NCBI RefSeq assembly: GCF_001308015.1
Contig: NZ_LGYH01000005.1
Location: forward strand, 62,001-126,000
Length of the DNA: 64,000 bases
Direction of reading: 5' to 3'
Source: Neisseria sp. 83E34
Lineage (GTDB): Bacteria > Pseudomonadota > Gammaproteobacteria > Burkholderiales > Neisseriaceae
Under the pieces are notes generated by a model, which was given only the letters and a program-made list of their open reading frames with translations, searched no databases and was not told where the DNA came from. Each line of letters begins with the position of its first letter. Positions within the stretch are counted from its first letter, which is position 1. The position numbers and the translations under genes are program-made. This document shows positions 16,837-24,900 of this stretch, one piece after another.

Positions 16837-17441
16837 AACCAACCTTATACCTCGCATCCGGCAGCCCGCGCCGCAGGGAAATTTTGGAAAACCTCGGTTA
16901 TCAAATCTTGCAACTGCCTGCCGATATTAATGAAACACCCTATTCCGACGAAACAGCTTCCGCATATGTTGAGCGAATGGCCGCCGAAAAAAACGCAACC
17001 GCGCTTACACTTTGGCATAGCCGACACACTCACGAACCTGAATATCCACTACTGACTGCCGACACCACCGTCGCTCTCAACGAGCAGATTCTTGGCAAAC
17101 CTGATAATGCACAACATGCAGCTGAAATTCTTGCCGCTCTTTCCGGCTCCACGCATCAAGTGCTCACCTCTGTTTGCGTGTATTTCAACAGTCAATGCCT
17201 GTGCACCACCCAAATTAGTCATGTTACGTTCAAAGCTTTGAACGAAGCCGAAATATCAGCTTATATTAACTCAGGCGAACCGCTCGACAAAGCCGGCGGG
17301 TATGGCATTCAAGGCTTAGGCGGCGTGTTTGTACAACATCTGCAAGGCAGTTTTACCGGCGTGATGGGATTACCTGTGTATGAAACCATTTCACTGTTGG
17401 AGGCCTGCGGATGTATCACTCCACCGTTTATAATGAAATAA
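16833..17441 (+). CDS. maf: Maf-type nucleotide pyrophosphatase (YhdE-like)
   Basis: A 202-residue house-cleaning enzyme that hydrolyses non-canonical or excess nucleoside triphosphates (dTTP/UTP for the YhdE branch). LASGSPRRREIL (7-18), TADTTVALN (about 75-83) with the catalytic Asp, LGKP and GGYGIQGLGGVFV (about 149-161) are all family motifs. The last two give the nucleotide pocket. It overlaps the upstream SDR by 4 bases. Base usage is ordinary. Confidence 0.93.
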   Translation: MKPTLYLASGSPRRREILENLGYQILQLPADINETPYSDETASAYVERMAAEKNATALTLWHSRHTHEPEYPLLTADTTVALNEQILGKPDNAQHAAEILAALSGSTHQVLTSVCVYFNSQCLCTTQISHVTFKALNEAEISAYINSGEPLDKAGGYGIQGLGGVFVQHLQGSFTGVMGLPVYETISLLEACGCITPPFIMK

Positions 17442-17873
17442 CCAAATCACATATTAAATCAATCGAAAAGCAGTACGCTTGCCCTACCCGAACTGAACCT
17501 GAATACTTTTCAAAGTTATCGGAGCTTAAGTATCTTCCAACATCACTAAAACCCCAGATACGGCAGATCCGAGTATGACGCTGCCGTTACTATACAAACG
17601 GTTTGACTATAATGCACCTTGGCGCATCACATTACCCTTCTTCACCCAAGCCAAAACCGATGTACTGGGACGCATTCCATGTTTATGTTCTAATGCAATG
17701 CCTGTCTGAAAAATGGTTTCAGACAGGCATTCAGAATTTGTGACACGAGCCTGATATACTTTATTTCAAATTTAAACAGTTCATACGCGTCGATGGCGAC
17801 ACTCTATATTCACGAAACAACCTTACCAACGCTCAAATGGATTTTTGAATGTATTCCACAAATAAAAAGCAAC
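17442..17873. other. Gene-free stretch between maf and the porin terminator
   Basis: About 430 bases without a believable gene. It holds fragments of the ACTCGGG-core element (for example GATCCGAGTATGACG near 17565), a DUS hairpin at 17697-17731 and AT-rich sequence downstream. Confidence 0.5.
17697..17731. terminator. DUS inverted pair
   Basis: AATGCCTGTCTGAAA pairs with TTTCAGACAGGCATT across AATGG. It is 255 bases past maf; it may end read-through from either side. Confidence 0.55.
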
Positions 17874-17901
17874 AAAAGAGCCTGCAAATACAGGCTCTTT
17901 T
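17874..17901 (-). terminator. Rho-independent terminator of the porin gene
   Basis: AAAAGAGCCTG and CAGGCTCTTTT form an 11-bp stem with a 6-base loop; on the minus strand it lies 22 bases past the porin stop and is followed by T-rich sequence. Confidence 0.85.
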
Positions 17902-17923
17902 TTAGCTAATCTTTAAATCAAGA

Positions 17924-18985
17924 TTAGAATTTGTGACGCAAACCAACCAAACCGGCAGTATTTTCAGTTTTGTTGTCACCGCTACCAGCTTTCAACCAAC
18001 CGGCAGAAACCATAGCAGTAGTGCGTTTAGAGAAATCGTAGTCAGCACCCAATACAACTTGTTTGTAGTTAGTGCCGTCAACTTTGTTACCACCTGCTTT
18101 AGCTTTAAAGCCGTGAGCGTAGCTCAAGCGAGGAGTTACGTTACCGAAAGTGTAGGCAGCAGTAGCAGCAGCTTCGTGAGTTTTCAGACGACCAGAGTTG
18201 TCTGAAGCAGGCGCATCTTCACCTCTGATAGTAGCAATGTAGCTGCGCTCACTATCCCAACCGTTGGTATATTGATAACCCAAACCTACAAACAGGTTGT
18301 TGGCATCATAACCACCATGGATACGGTGTGCTTGGGCAGATTTGCTGTCACCGTTAGCTACATAAGCAGATTTTTTGTAACCAACACCGTATTGAGCAAA
18401 GAAACCGGCATTTTCGTAGTTAACACCACCATAGTAAGCAGAAGTATCGCTTAAAGCGCTCTCACGACCAGTATCTGCTTGGTTATCACGCGGAGTGAAT
18501 TGAGCATTGAAAGAGAAACCTGCCCAAACAGGAGAATCATAACGCGCAGAAATTACACGCTCACCTGTACGGGTAAATACGCCCAAGCCTAAAGCAGGGT
18601 TATTGTATTCCCAAGCATCCAAAGCGTCCATATCATTTAATTGGGTGCTCAAGCGACCAGCACGGATTTTACCCCAGCTTTCACCTTCCAAGCCGATGAA
18701 TGAGTCACGAGTACCCCATGAACCGCCACCAGAAACCGGTGTTTTTTGCTCAATTTGCCAAATAGCATTCAAGCCGGAACCCAAGTGTTCGGTACCTTTG
18801 AAGCCAATGCGCGAACCAAAGTCAGCAATCTTAGTTTCAGTATGATCTTTGGTTGTCACACCGTTATCACGATTTTTCTTTTGGCTAACCTCAACACCTG
18901 CTTTTACTTGACCGTACAGGATCACTTCAGCAGAAGCGGCGCCAGACAAAGCTACCAAAGACAGAGCAATCAGAGTTTTTTTCAT
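17924..18985 (-). CDS. porB: Neisserial trimeric porin (PorB-like)
   Basis: A 353-residue outer-membrane general porin. The signal peptide MKKTLIALSLVALSGAASA is followed by the mature start EVILYGQVKAGVEVS, close to PorB/PorA. Alternating strands with GFKGTEHLGSGLNAIWQIEQ (near 63) and the C-terminal GLVGLRHKF with terminal Phe mark a 16-stranded barrel. Surface-loop segments (for example about 180-195 and 255-270) are hydrophilic. Start ATG 18985 follows AAAGGAATACAGCA. No homopolymer tract of the kind that phase-varies meningococcal porA is seen upstream. Confidence 0.93.
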   Translation of the reverse strand: MKKTLIALSLVALSGAASAEVILYGQVKAGVEVSQKKNRDNGVTTKDHTETKIADFGSRIGFKGTEHLGSGLNAIWQIEQKTPVSGGGSWGTRDSFIGLEGESWGKIRAGRLSTQLNDMDALDAWEYNNPALGLGVFTRTGERVISARYDSPVWAGFSFNAQFTPRDNQADTGRESALSDTSAYYGGVNYENAGFFAQYGVGYKKSAYVANGDSKSAQAHRIHGGYDANNLFVGLGYQYTNGWDSERSYIATIRGEDAPASDNSGRLKTHEAAATAAYTFGNVTPRLSYAHGFKAKAGGNKVDGTNYKQVVLGADYDFSKRTTAMVSAGWLKAGSGDNKTENTAGLVGLRHKF

Positions 18986-19353
18986 TGCTGTATTCCTTTT
19001 CTATCGTTAAGAAAAACAAACTCAAACAGTATTAATGTTCGTCTAAGTTTTGAATTCACCGCCATAAACGGCGATTCCATGACTGCTAATATAAATGCTT
19101 CGTTTAAAAAAAACAAACTTTATCACCCTTTTCCTCTGCTTTTTTCTGCCTGCTGTGTATGTTTAATTACACAACCATATATTTTCTTAATTATTTTCAA
19201 ACAGATACAAAAACACAAAAACAAATTTGCATGTTTACAACAGATTTATTTTTTTGTGGCTTTTTGGCACGCTCTGTTTAAAATTATCTGTTTAAAATTA
19301 TCTGTATTTTAAAGCTTGCCTCTGAATCTTGTGCAGTTAACAGATATATCTAT
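18986..19353. other. Porin upstream region
   Basis: About 370 AT-rich bases that must contain the porin promoter on the minus strand. I do not see a confident -35/-10 pair, nor a gene. It runs into the miniature element at 19354. Confidence 0.4.
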
Positions 19354-19497
19354 CATAGCAAACCAACTTAAGAACGATACATTTGCCATGCACAAACTCC
19401 GACGCGGATATTTTGAATTTCCGTAATGTTGGGAGACACTCGGGTCAAGTCCAAGCATAATGAAGCCATGGTAAAAAATAAGTTTATTTGCTATATA
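19354..19497. repeat. Miniature inverted-repeat element
   Basis: Left end ATAGCAAACCAACTTA (19355-19370) and right end TAAGTTTATTTGCTAT (19479-19494) are imperfect inverted repeats. The core contains ACACTCGGGTCAAGTCC, a piece of the ACTCGGG core. About 144 bp, no coding capacity, between the porin and dsbB. Confidence 0.65.
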
Positions 19498-19600
19498 GTA
19501 TAATGAATATAGGCTACTTCTGCTTTTTTTAACGGATTTTGTAAAGCCCAAGAACCCAAGCTAGAGTTATGCCTGTCTGAAATTTTGTGAGAGTTAGATA

Positions 19601-20083
19601 ATGAGCTATCGTAAAGCTTTATTGATCGTTATTGTTACCGGCCTGTTATGCACGGCGGGTTCTTTTTTTGCCCAATATGTTATGGAGCTGAACCCCTGTC
19701 CTTTATGTATTTTGCAACGGGTGGCTGTGATTTCGGTAACACTGATGGCGATGTTGGTATTACTTTTACCTACGCATAAAAAAGGCGGCCGGTTTGCGGC
19801 AGCGGGTTTGGTAAGCATTCCGGCTCTGTGGGGCTTCGGGGTGGCTGTGTATCAAATGTGGCTGCAAAGCTTACCTGCCATGAAACGCCCATCCTGCGGC
19901 GCGCCATGGACTTTCCGTTTGAAGGATTGGCCCTTGTTTGATATGTGGGAACCTGTTGTACGCGGATTTGGTGATTGTGGCGTTCAAGAGTATGTGATGG
20001 GCGTGCCATTGCCGATTTGGAGTGTTATGTTTTTTGGCTCTGTATTGGTTTGGGTGTGGTTTGCTCTGAGGCTTTCTAAATAA
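19601..20083 (+). CDS. dsbB: Disulfide bond formation protein DsbB
   Basis: A 160-residue inner-membrane quinone reductase that re-oxidises DsbA. Four membrane helices; the first periplasmic cysteine pair is C33-PL-C36 and the second is Cys99 and Cys126, matching E. coli Cys41/44 and Cys104/130. The Arg after the first pair (LQR, 38-40), needed for quinone binding in E. coli, is kept. ATG 19601 follows GAGAGTTAGATA. A single DUS lies at about 19569. Confidence 0.94.
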   Translation: MSYRKALLIVIVTGLLCTAGSFFAQYVMELNPCPLCILQRVAVISVTLMAMLVLLLPTHKKGGRFAAAGLVSIPALWGFGVAVYQMWLQSLPAMKRPSCGAPWTFRLKDWPLFDMWEPVVRGFGDCGVQEYVMGVPLPIWSVMFFGSVLVWVWFALRLSK

Positions 20084-20114
20084 ATACAACAAATAATCAA
20101 AAACAGTACATACA

Positions 20115-20192
20115 TATAACTTCAAGCAAAGGGGATTCGGGCCAATTCCGAGCATGCGGATGTGCGCTTTTTAAGTTGATTCATTATAAATC
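20115..20192. repeat. Partial miniature element
   Basis: GATTCGGGCCAATTCCGAGCATG followed by a TTTTTAAGTTGATTCATTATA right end. Only one terminal repeat is present, so it is a half copy. Confidence 0.45.
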
Positions 20193-20298
20193 TGTTTCTA
20201 TGCACGTTTGCATTGTTTTCCTCCAAGATAAGAATTCTTTTACCAATAATTTAATAAGCCATTAGGTAATCTGATACTTTAGTTTCTTTAAATATACG

Positions 20299-21087
20299 TT
20301 GTTAATTTCACTTTCTATATTGCTTAGCGCTTGTGCCACAAAACAGGCTCCTTTTCTCGGCATGTATCACACTGTTGAACCTAGGCGTCAAGTTCAACTA
20401 TTCATGTTTCCTGATAAAACTTTTTGTTACGGCATGCTTGCAGAAGGGGCTGGTTTTACAATCAGCGGGGATTGGAAAATCACTCAACGAAATTCAAACA
20501 AGGCATTGGTCATTCAGCTTCAAGGAAAATCACTGGATTTACCTCTATTCGGAATATCTACAATGAGTGATATCCCTCAAGAAGAAGCATTTATCCTTAA
20601 ACATTCACGTTGGCTGGTTACCGACACATCAAACCAAGAATGGGCGAGTCTAGCCGGCATACGCCTGGCAGTTAATGCCAATGGGGGGATACCCGCTGCT
20701 ACAGCTTTTCAAAAGATTACGCCGCCCAAAGATAATAAAGTGCCCGACAGCATAGTTACAGAGTTGCCGGAAAATGCGCGCTATCTTTTTGTATTATTAC
20801 CTGAACAAATTAATGGTGATGATATCTTTCCACTGAGCTATCAAAATAAACTATATCGTTTTGACTTTGGAACTGAGTCCCGTGCTGTTTTACTCGGCAT
20901 AAGACATGAGTTATTAGTTCAAGCCAAGATGAATGAAATGTATCAAGCAGATGCTATATTTGATCTCGACACTCAAACAATAACAGTACAACAACAGGAG
21001 CTAGGTTCACCCAAAATATGGGAAGATGATTGGCGCAAAGTTCAGCAACAATGTATGCCGCTGACAAACCAAAGAATGCCTGTCTGA
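20299..21087 (+). CDS. Putative lipoprotein, unknown function, doubtful start
   Basis: A 262-residue protein not recognised. It starts with a hydrophobic stretch and lipobox LLSAC (Cys12 counted from the TTG at 20299). A conserved-looking first third (PRRQVQLFMFPDKTFCYG) is followed by a beta-rich body. No ATG exists between the upstream in-frame stop (20272) and the lipobox. The in-frame codons just before TTG read K-Y-T, which would complete a normal charged signal peptide if the preceding TTT (20287-20289) were ATG, so the native start may have been lost. The stop codon is supplied by the DUS at the 3' end (M-P-V-stop). Confidence 0.6.
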   Translation: MLISLSILLSACATKQAPFLGMYHTVEPRRQVQLFMFPDKTFCYGMLAEGAGFTISGDWKITQRNSNKALVIQLQGKSLDLPLFGISTMSDIPQEEAFILKHSRWLVTDTSNQEWASLAGIRLAVNANGGIPAATAFQKITPPKDNKVPDSIVTELPENARYLFVLLPEQINGDDIFPLSYQNKLYRFDFGTESRAVLLGIRHELLVQAKMNEMYQADAIFDLDTQTITVQQQELGSPKIWEDDWRKVQQQCMPLTNQRMPV

Positions 21088-21110
21088 AAAGTTGTTTCAG
21101 ACAGGCATTC
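21075..21110. terminator. DUS inverted-pair terminator overlapping a stop codon
   Basis: GAATGCCTGTCTGAAA pairs with its complement; the TGA inside the first DUS is the stop of the lipoprotein gene. It also serves the converging pgaD. Confidence 0.75.
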
Positions 21111-21125
21111 TAATTAGCAACACTA

Positions 21126-21521
21126 TTATTTTTTCAAATTCCGATTTGCCGGAGGCTCATCGATCTTTCTATATTGCCTTGTGGTTTCCACAGCGGTTTT
21201 GATTCGCGCAGCAGTTCGGCGCTTGTTACGCAGAGCGCTGACCCGCGAAGTTGCCAAAATCGACCAGCAAAATAAGATGTTCAACTGGGTCAATGTTACT
21301 ACGGCTACGGCTTTAATTAAGTCTATCAACGTCCATGTGCCGATAATAGGTTCGAAAATCAACGCTTCATGATCGTTGAAAACAAAATATACAGCAGCAA
21401 GCCACAACGCCCAAGTGATTGCAAATATCAGAAGACTTTTAGCGCTGATAGAGCGGTTTTTACTGCGTGCTCTTTTAATAACCATTTGCTCACGCAGGTT
21501 TTTTCTGTTTTCCGGCGACAT
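21126..21521 (-). CDS. pgaD: PgaD-like subunit of PNAG synthase
   Basis: A 131-residue inner-membrane protein with two helices (about 29-50 and 66-90) and basic ends. In E. coli PgaD partners with PgaC and is needed for polymerisation of poly-beta-1,6-N-acetylglucosamine, with c-di-GMP binding at the PgaC/PgaD interface. Sequence similarity in this family is low, so the name rests on size, topology and being the last gene of pgaABCD, 18 bases after pgaC. The C-terminus is rich in Arg and Lys. Confidence 0.82.
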   Translation of the reverse strand: MSPENRKNLREQMVIKRARSKNRSISAKSLLIFAITWALWLAAVYFVFNDHEALIFEPIIGTWTLIDLIKAVAVVTLTQLNILFCWSILATSRVSALRNKRRTAARIKTAVETTRQYRKIDEPPANRNLKK

Positions 21522-21539
21522 AATGTTTTCTCCCGTTTA

Positions 21540-22763
21540 TTACTGTACGCCCCGATCCGGGCTTATCCACGTGGCTTTTCGCTCTTTATCCCGCAAAATA
21601 GCTCTTGGGAAACCGTGTACCAAGGTAAGGCTGTTGAGCAGCCAAAAAACGTAAGGATACCAGATACAGCTTACAAAATAGCGGAAAAGGTTACCTTCAT
21701 AGCGGCTGTCGATAAACATACTGATAGAAAATTGCAACATAAACATCAAAAAGGTAATCAAACCGCTTACCTCTATCAATGTGAAGTCCGCCTGCCCTGT
21801 CAAAATCCGGATGAATCCGTATATCATGAAAGCAAATAGGCTATATGCCCAAATCAATGTAATGAAATATTCAAAATAAAGAGGCCAGAGACGGAAATTT
21901 TTTACACGCCAAACTTGAGGAAAGTATTTCAAAATTACTTCGGCTCCGCCTTGCGCCCAACGCAACCGCTGTTTATACAGACCGCGGATTGTTTCGGGCA
22001 TCAACACCCAGCAGAGTGCTCGGGGCTCATAAGCAATATTGTAGCCTGCTACTTGGGTTTTCCAGCTGACATCAATGTCATCGGTAATCATGTTGTCGCT
22101 CCAGCCGCCAATGCGTTCAATCACATCTTTGCGGATACACATGATGACGCCTGACACGGTAAATAATGTTCCCAAGATGCTTTGCGAGCGTTTGATTAAG
22201 CCGATAATGGAACTGAACTCAGCCACTTGCAGCTTGCCTAACACGGTACTGCGGTTTCTCACACGCGGATTGCCGGTTACTGCGCCTAAACTCGGATCTT
22301 CTTCAAGACTTTGTACCATATATTCAATGGCACTGTAATCAAGGATGGCATCGCCATCAATTCCGACAATGTACTTACCGCGCGCATGACGCATACCGTT
22401 ATTCATAGCCGAAGCTTTACCGCCGTTTTCTTGGTCGATGCCCACCACTTTATCGGAAATTTTTTCCCAACTGCGGATAATTTTCAAAGTGTCGTCGCTG
22501 CTGCCATCATTGATGAAAACGAGCTCATAATTCGGGTAGGTAAGATTTAAAAGGTGGGGGATGGAGCTGTTGAGATTATCTGCTTCGTTGTAGCAGGGAA
22601 TCAGCACGCTTACCATCGGGATTTCTTCCTGATTATGAAAATCAGGCTCAGGCATTTCGCGTTCCCAGAATATGTAGTAAATCACGCCGGAGATTGTCCA
22701 GTATACGGCCATCACGCCGGGATACATCATGACAAAAACAGCTAAATAATCATACCATTTCAT
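21540..22763 (-). CDS. pgaC: PNAG synthase glycosyltransferase PgaC
   Basis: A 407-residue family-2 processive glycosyltransferase that polymerises UDP-GlcNAc into poly-beta-1,6-GlcNAc and moves it across the inner membrane. Catalytic features: NDGSSD (85-90), GIDGDA (134-139), TDD (227-229) and QRLRW (265-269). Membrane helices lie at the N-terminus (about 8-32) and C-terminus (about 290-390). It is slightly shorter than the E. coli protein (441). It is separated from pgaB by about 140 bases with a DUS palindrome and is followed 18 bases later by pgaD. Confidence 0.95.
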   Translation of the reverse strand: MKWYDYLAVFVMMYPGVMAVYWTISGVIYYIFWEREMPEPDFHNQEEIPMVSVLIPCYNEADNLNSSIPHLLNLTYPNYELVFINDGSSDDTLKIIRSWEKISDKVVGIDQENGGKASAMNNGMRHARGKYIVGIDGDAILDYSAIEYMVQSLEEDPSLGAVTGNPRVRNRSTVLGKLQVAEFSSIIGLIKRSQSILGTLFTVSGVIMCIRKDVIERIGGWSDNMITDDIDVSWKTQVAGYNIAYEPRALCWVLMPETIRGLYKQRLRWAQGGAEVILKYFPQVWRVKNFRLWPLYFEYFITLIWAYSLFAFMIYGFIRILTGQADFTLIEVSGLITFLMFMLQFSISMFIDSRYEGNLFRYFVSCIWYPYVFWLLNSLTLVHGFPRAILRDKERKATWISPDRGVQ

Positions 22764-22824
22764 TTTTTATTTGCTCTTATGTATATTTATATTTGGTGTT
22801 GGTTGTATTTGGCAAATTTATCTG

Positions 22825-22860
22825 TTTTCAGACAGGCATGACATAGTGCCTGTCTGAAAA
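22825..22860. terminator. DUS palindrome between pgaB and pgaC
   Basis: TTTTCAGACAGGCA and TGCCTGTCTGAAAA with an 8-base loop. The orientation is tail-to-tail, opposite to most terminator pairs in the window. It may attenuate pgaC transcription. Confidence 0.55.
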
Positions 22861-22903
22861 TGTTCATCTGACAAGTGTAAATACAAAACTAAGACGCTAA
22901 ATA

Positions 22904-24805
22904 TTACCGTTTAATCGAAAAAGCCGGTTTCACAATATTGATAGCTGGTCTGTCATTCACAAAATCATCAGGCCCATAAGCTATGTTTTTGACACCTCCT
23001 TTTTTCAGATCTTCCATCCATTGAACCAACTCCGTCGCAGGAACATGCTGATTTGTTTGCCTGTTTTGTGCAGGCAGCTCAAAAATGGTTTTATCTAAAG
23101 GAATACCGGTTTTTTTGATATCGTGTGTCGCACTCTTTACCCATTTGCCAGCATCTTGGGTATTGGTATTCTGACCTTTTTCATAAGGCATCAGGGCTAT
23201 TGCCGTATAGTCATAATGCTTGATGTATTTGGAAAGGCTTTGCGTAAACCATTTTTGTGCTTCTTTATCAATCGCTTGCCCGGCATAAAGATTATGAACC
23301 GATTTTAATTCTACCGCTCCGTTAAAGCTGTATTTCATTGCTCCGGCTTTAAGTTGGTCGGAATAACGGATTAAGCCGTCAATATTGGTGGCGACTTGTT
23401 GCCAATACTGTGAATTGCCAAATGCACCTGAAGGCAGATTACCTTTAAAGTCGGCAAAAACCGCATCATTTTGAAACAACAGGCCATTAAAACGACTGCT
23501 AAATGCTAAGTCCTCATAGACTTCCGAAACAGCGCGCCGGTTTTTTTCATTGTTAAACGAGAGACGGCGTGCGCCACTATTAGAAACGTAGTCATAGCCT
23601 GAGCCGAAATTAAACGCGGTCATCGGCATCCATGCATACACCTTCACACCGGAACGCGTCATTAACTGCCAAGCCACTCTGCTGAACAAATCTGCTTTCA
23701 TTTTCAAATGACGGTTGGGGAAATAAACCGTTTCCGCAATACCATTACCATCCTCATCTGAAAATGCTTGCAGATAAACAACGCTTACTCCAAGCTGGGC
23801 GATTCGGCTGACCAATTTGTCGAAATTCCGATTGAATTCTTCAGTATTCGGGCTATATAAATCATCCAAGTTAACATAGACGGCACGTTTGATTTTGCTT
23901 TCAAACATTTTGCCTTCCAGATAGGATTTAATCACACCGTAACCCGTTTCATGGTCAACCAAAATCCGGCCTACGTGACCTGCGCTGTCTTCATTCAACT
24001 TTAAATCGAATAAAGTGAAATCACTATCGAAACCTTCTTTGCGGGCGATTTCCGTAGCCTCTCGGTTATATTGTCCGTAAGGCCATACCAAGGCATTAGG
24101 TCTTTTTCCGGTATGTTTTTCGATAATATCGGCGGAGCGTCTTAAATCATCCGCAATGCGCTTACGGTATTCCTCAGGTGTTTCATAACGACCGTTTTCA
24201 TATTTGCCCGGCAGTGCAGCAGCAAACTCCGACCCGAAAGGGTTACCGAAATTACTACGGTGTAAGTCATGGCTGTGCGAAGCAATTTCTATCAAACCGC
24301 TTTGCTGCATTTCCCTCACTTGCTCCCATGTAATGAACGCTTTACGCGATAATTTCTTCTTACCATAGGCGATATAACCGTTTGCCGGTGTTTCCATCCA
24401 ACTCGTTACCAAAGCATACATAGCCGGATAGTTATATGCTTTCAACACTGGAAATATCGTTTTGTAAAAACTGATATAACCATCATCGAAAGTGAGCAAA
24501 ACAGGCTTGGCAGGAAGCTTTCCCCTCCCTGCCTTCGCATCTTTAATCTGCTGCCAGCTTACCGGTGTATAACCGTTATTTTTCAGCCAGTTAAAATGAT
24601 TAATCAGTTTATTTACCGTGATGGTTTGCGGATAGTATTGGCGTCTGAATTCATCATCAAACTCGTCACCACCGTAAGCCTCCGGCGGTGCGCTTTCGTC
24701 AACCACATCGTGGTAGCACATCACGCCATACTGTATATTGGCAGCATAGGCCGTGCTCATACTTAACAGCAACGTAATGGCTGATAAAAAACGGGTATAT
24801 TTCAT
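22904..24805 (-). CDS. pgaB: PNAG N-deacetylase / hydrolase PgaB
   Basis: A 633-residue periplasmic protein that partly deacetylates PNAG before export. N-terminal NodB-type deacetylase (about 25-280) has the metal motif TFDDG (105-109) and HSHDLH (177-182). The C-terminal half (about 300-630) matches the PgaB glycoside-hydrolase domain; YVNLDDLYSPN opens it. Unlike the E. coli lipoprotein, the signal peptide ends AYA-A with no lipobox Cys, so it may be soluble in the periplasm. Preceded by pgaA, with a DUS palindrome in the gap. Confidence 0.94.
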   Translation of the reverse strand: MKYTRFLSAITLLLSMSTAYAANIQYGVMCYHDVVDESAPPEAYGGDEFDDEFRRQYYPQTITVNKLINHFNWLKNNGYTPVSWQQIKDAKAGRGKLPAKPVLLTFDDGYISFYKTIFPVLKAYNYPAMYALVTSWMETPANGYIAYGKKKLSRKAFITWEQVREMQQSGLIEIASHSHDLHRSNFGNPFGSEFAAALPGKYENGRYETPEEYRKRIADDLRRSADIIEKHTGKRPNALVWPYGQYNREATEIARKEGFDSDFTLFDLKLNEDSAGHVGRILVDHETGYGVIKSYLEGKMFESKIKRAVYVNLDDLYSPNTEEFNRNFDKLVSRIAQLGVSVVYLQAFSDEDGNGIAETVYFPNRHLKMKADLFSRVAWQLMTRSGVKVYAWMPMTAFNFGSGYDYVSNSGARRLSFNNEKNRRAVSEVYEDLAFSSRFNGLLFQNDAVFADFKGNLPSGAFGNSQYWQQVATNIDGLIRYSDQLKAGAMKYSFNGAVELKSVHNLYAGQAIDKEAQKWFTQSLSKYIKHYDYTAIALMPYEKGQNTNTQDAGKWVKSATHDIKKTGIPLDKTIFELPAQNRQTNQHVPATELVQWMEDLKKGGVKNIAYGPDDFVNDRPAINIVKPAFSIKR

Positions 24806-24859
24806 AAGGCAAACCTACTCAATGGGTAGTCTAACTGTAATAAGTGTACGATATAGATT

Positions 24860-24887
24860 GTTCAGACAGGCATATGCCTGTCTGAAC
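24860..24887. terminator. DUS palindrome between pgaA and pgaB
   Basis: GTTCAGACAGGCAT directly abuts ATGCCTGTCTGAAC, a perfect 28-base palindrome 13 bases past the pgaA stop. A role in lowering downstream transcription is possible. Confidence 0.55.
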
Positions 24888-24900
24888 ATCACATTTTCAT

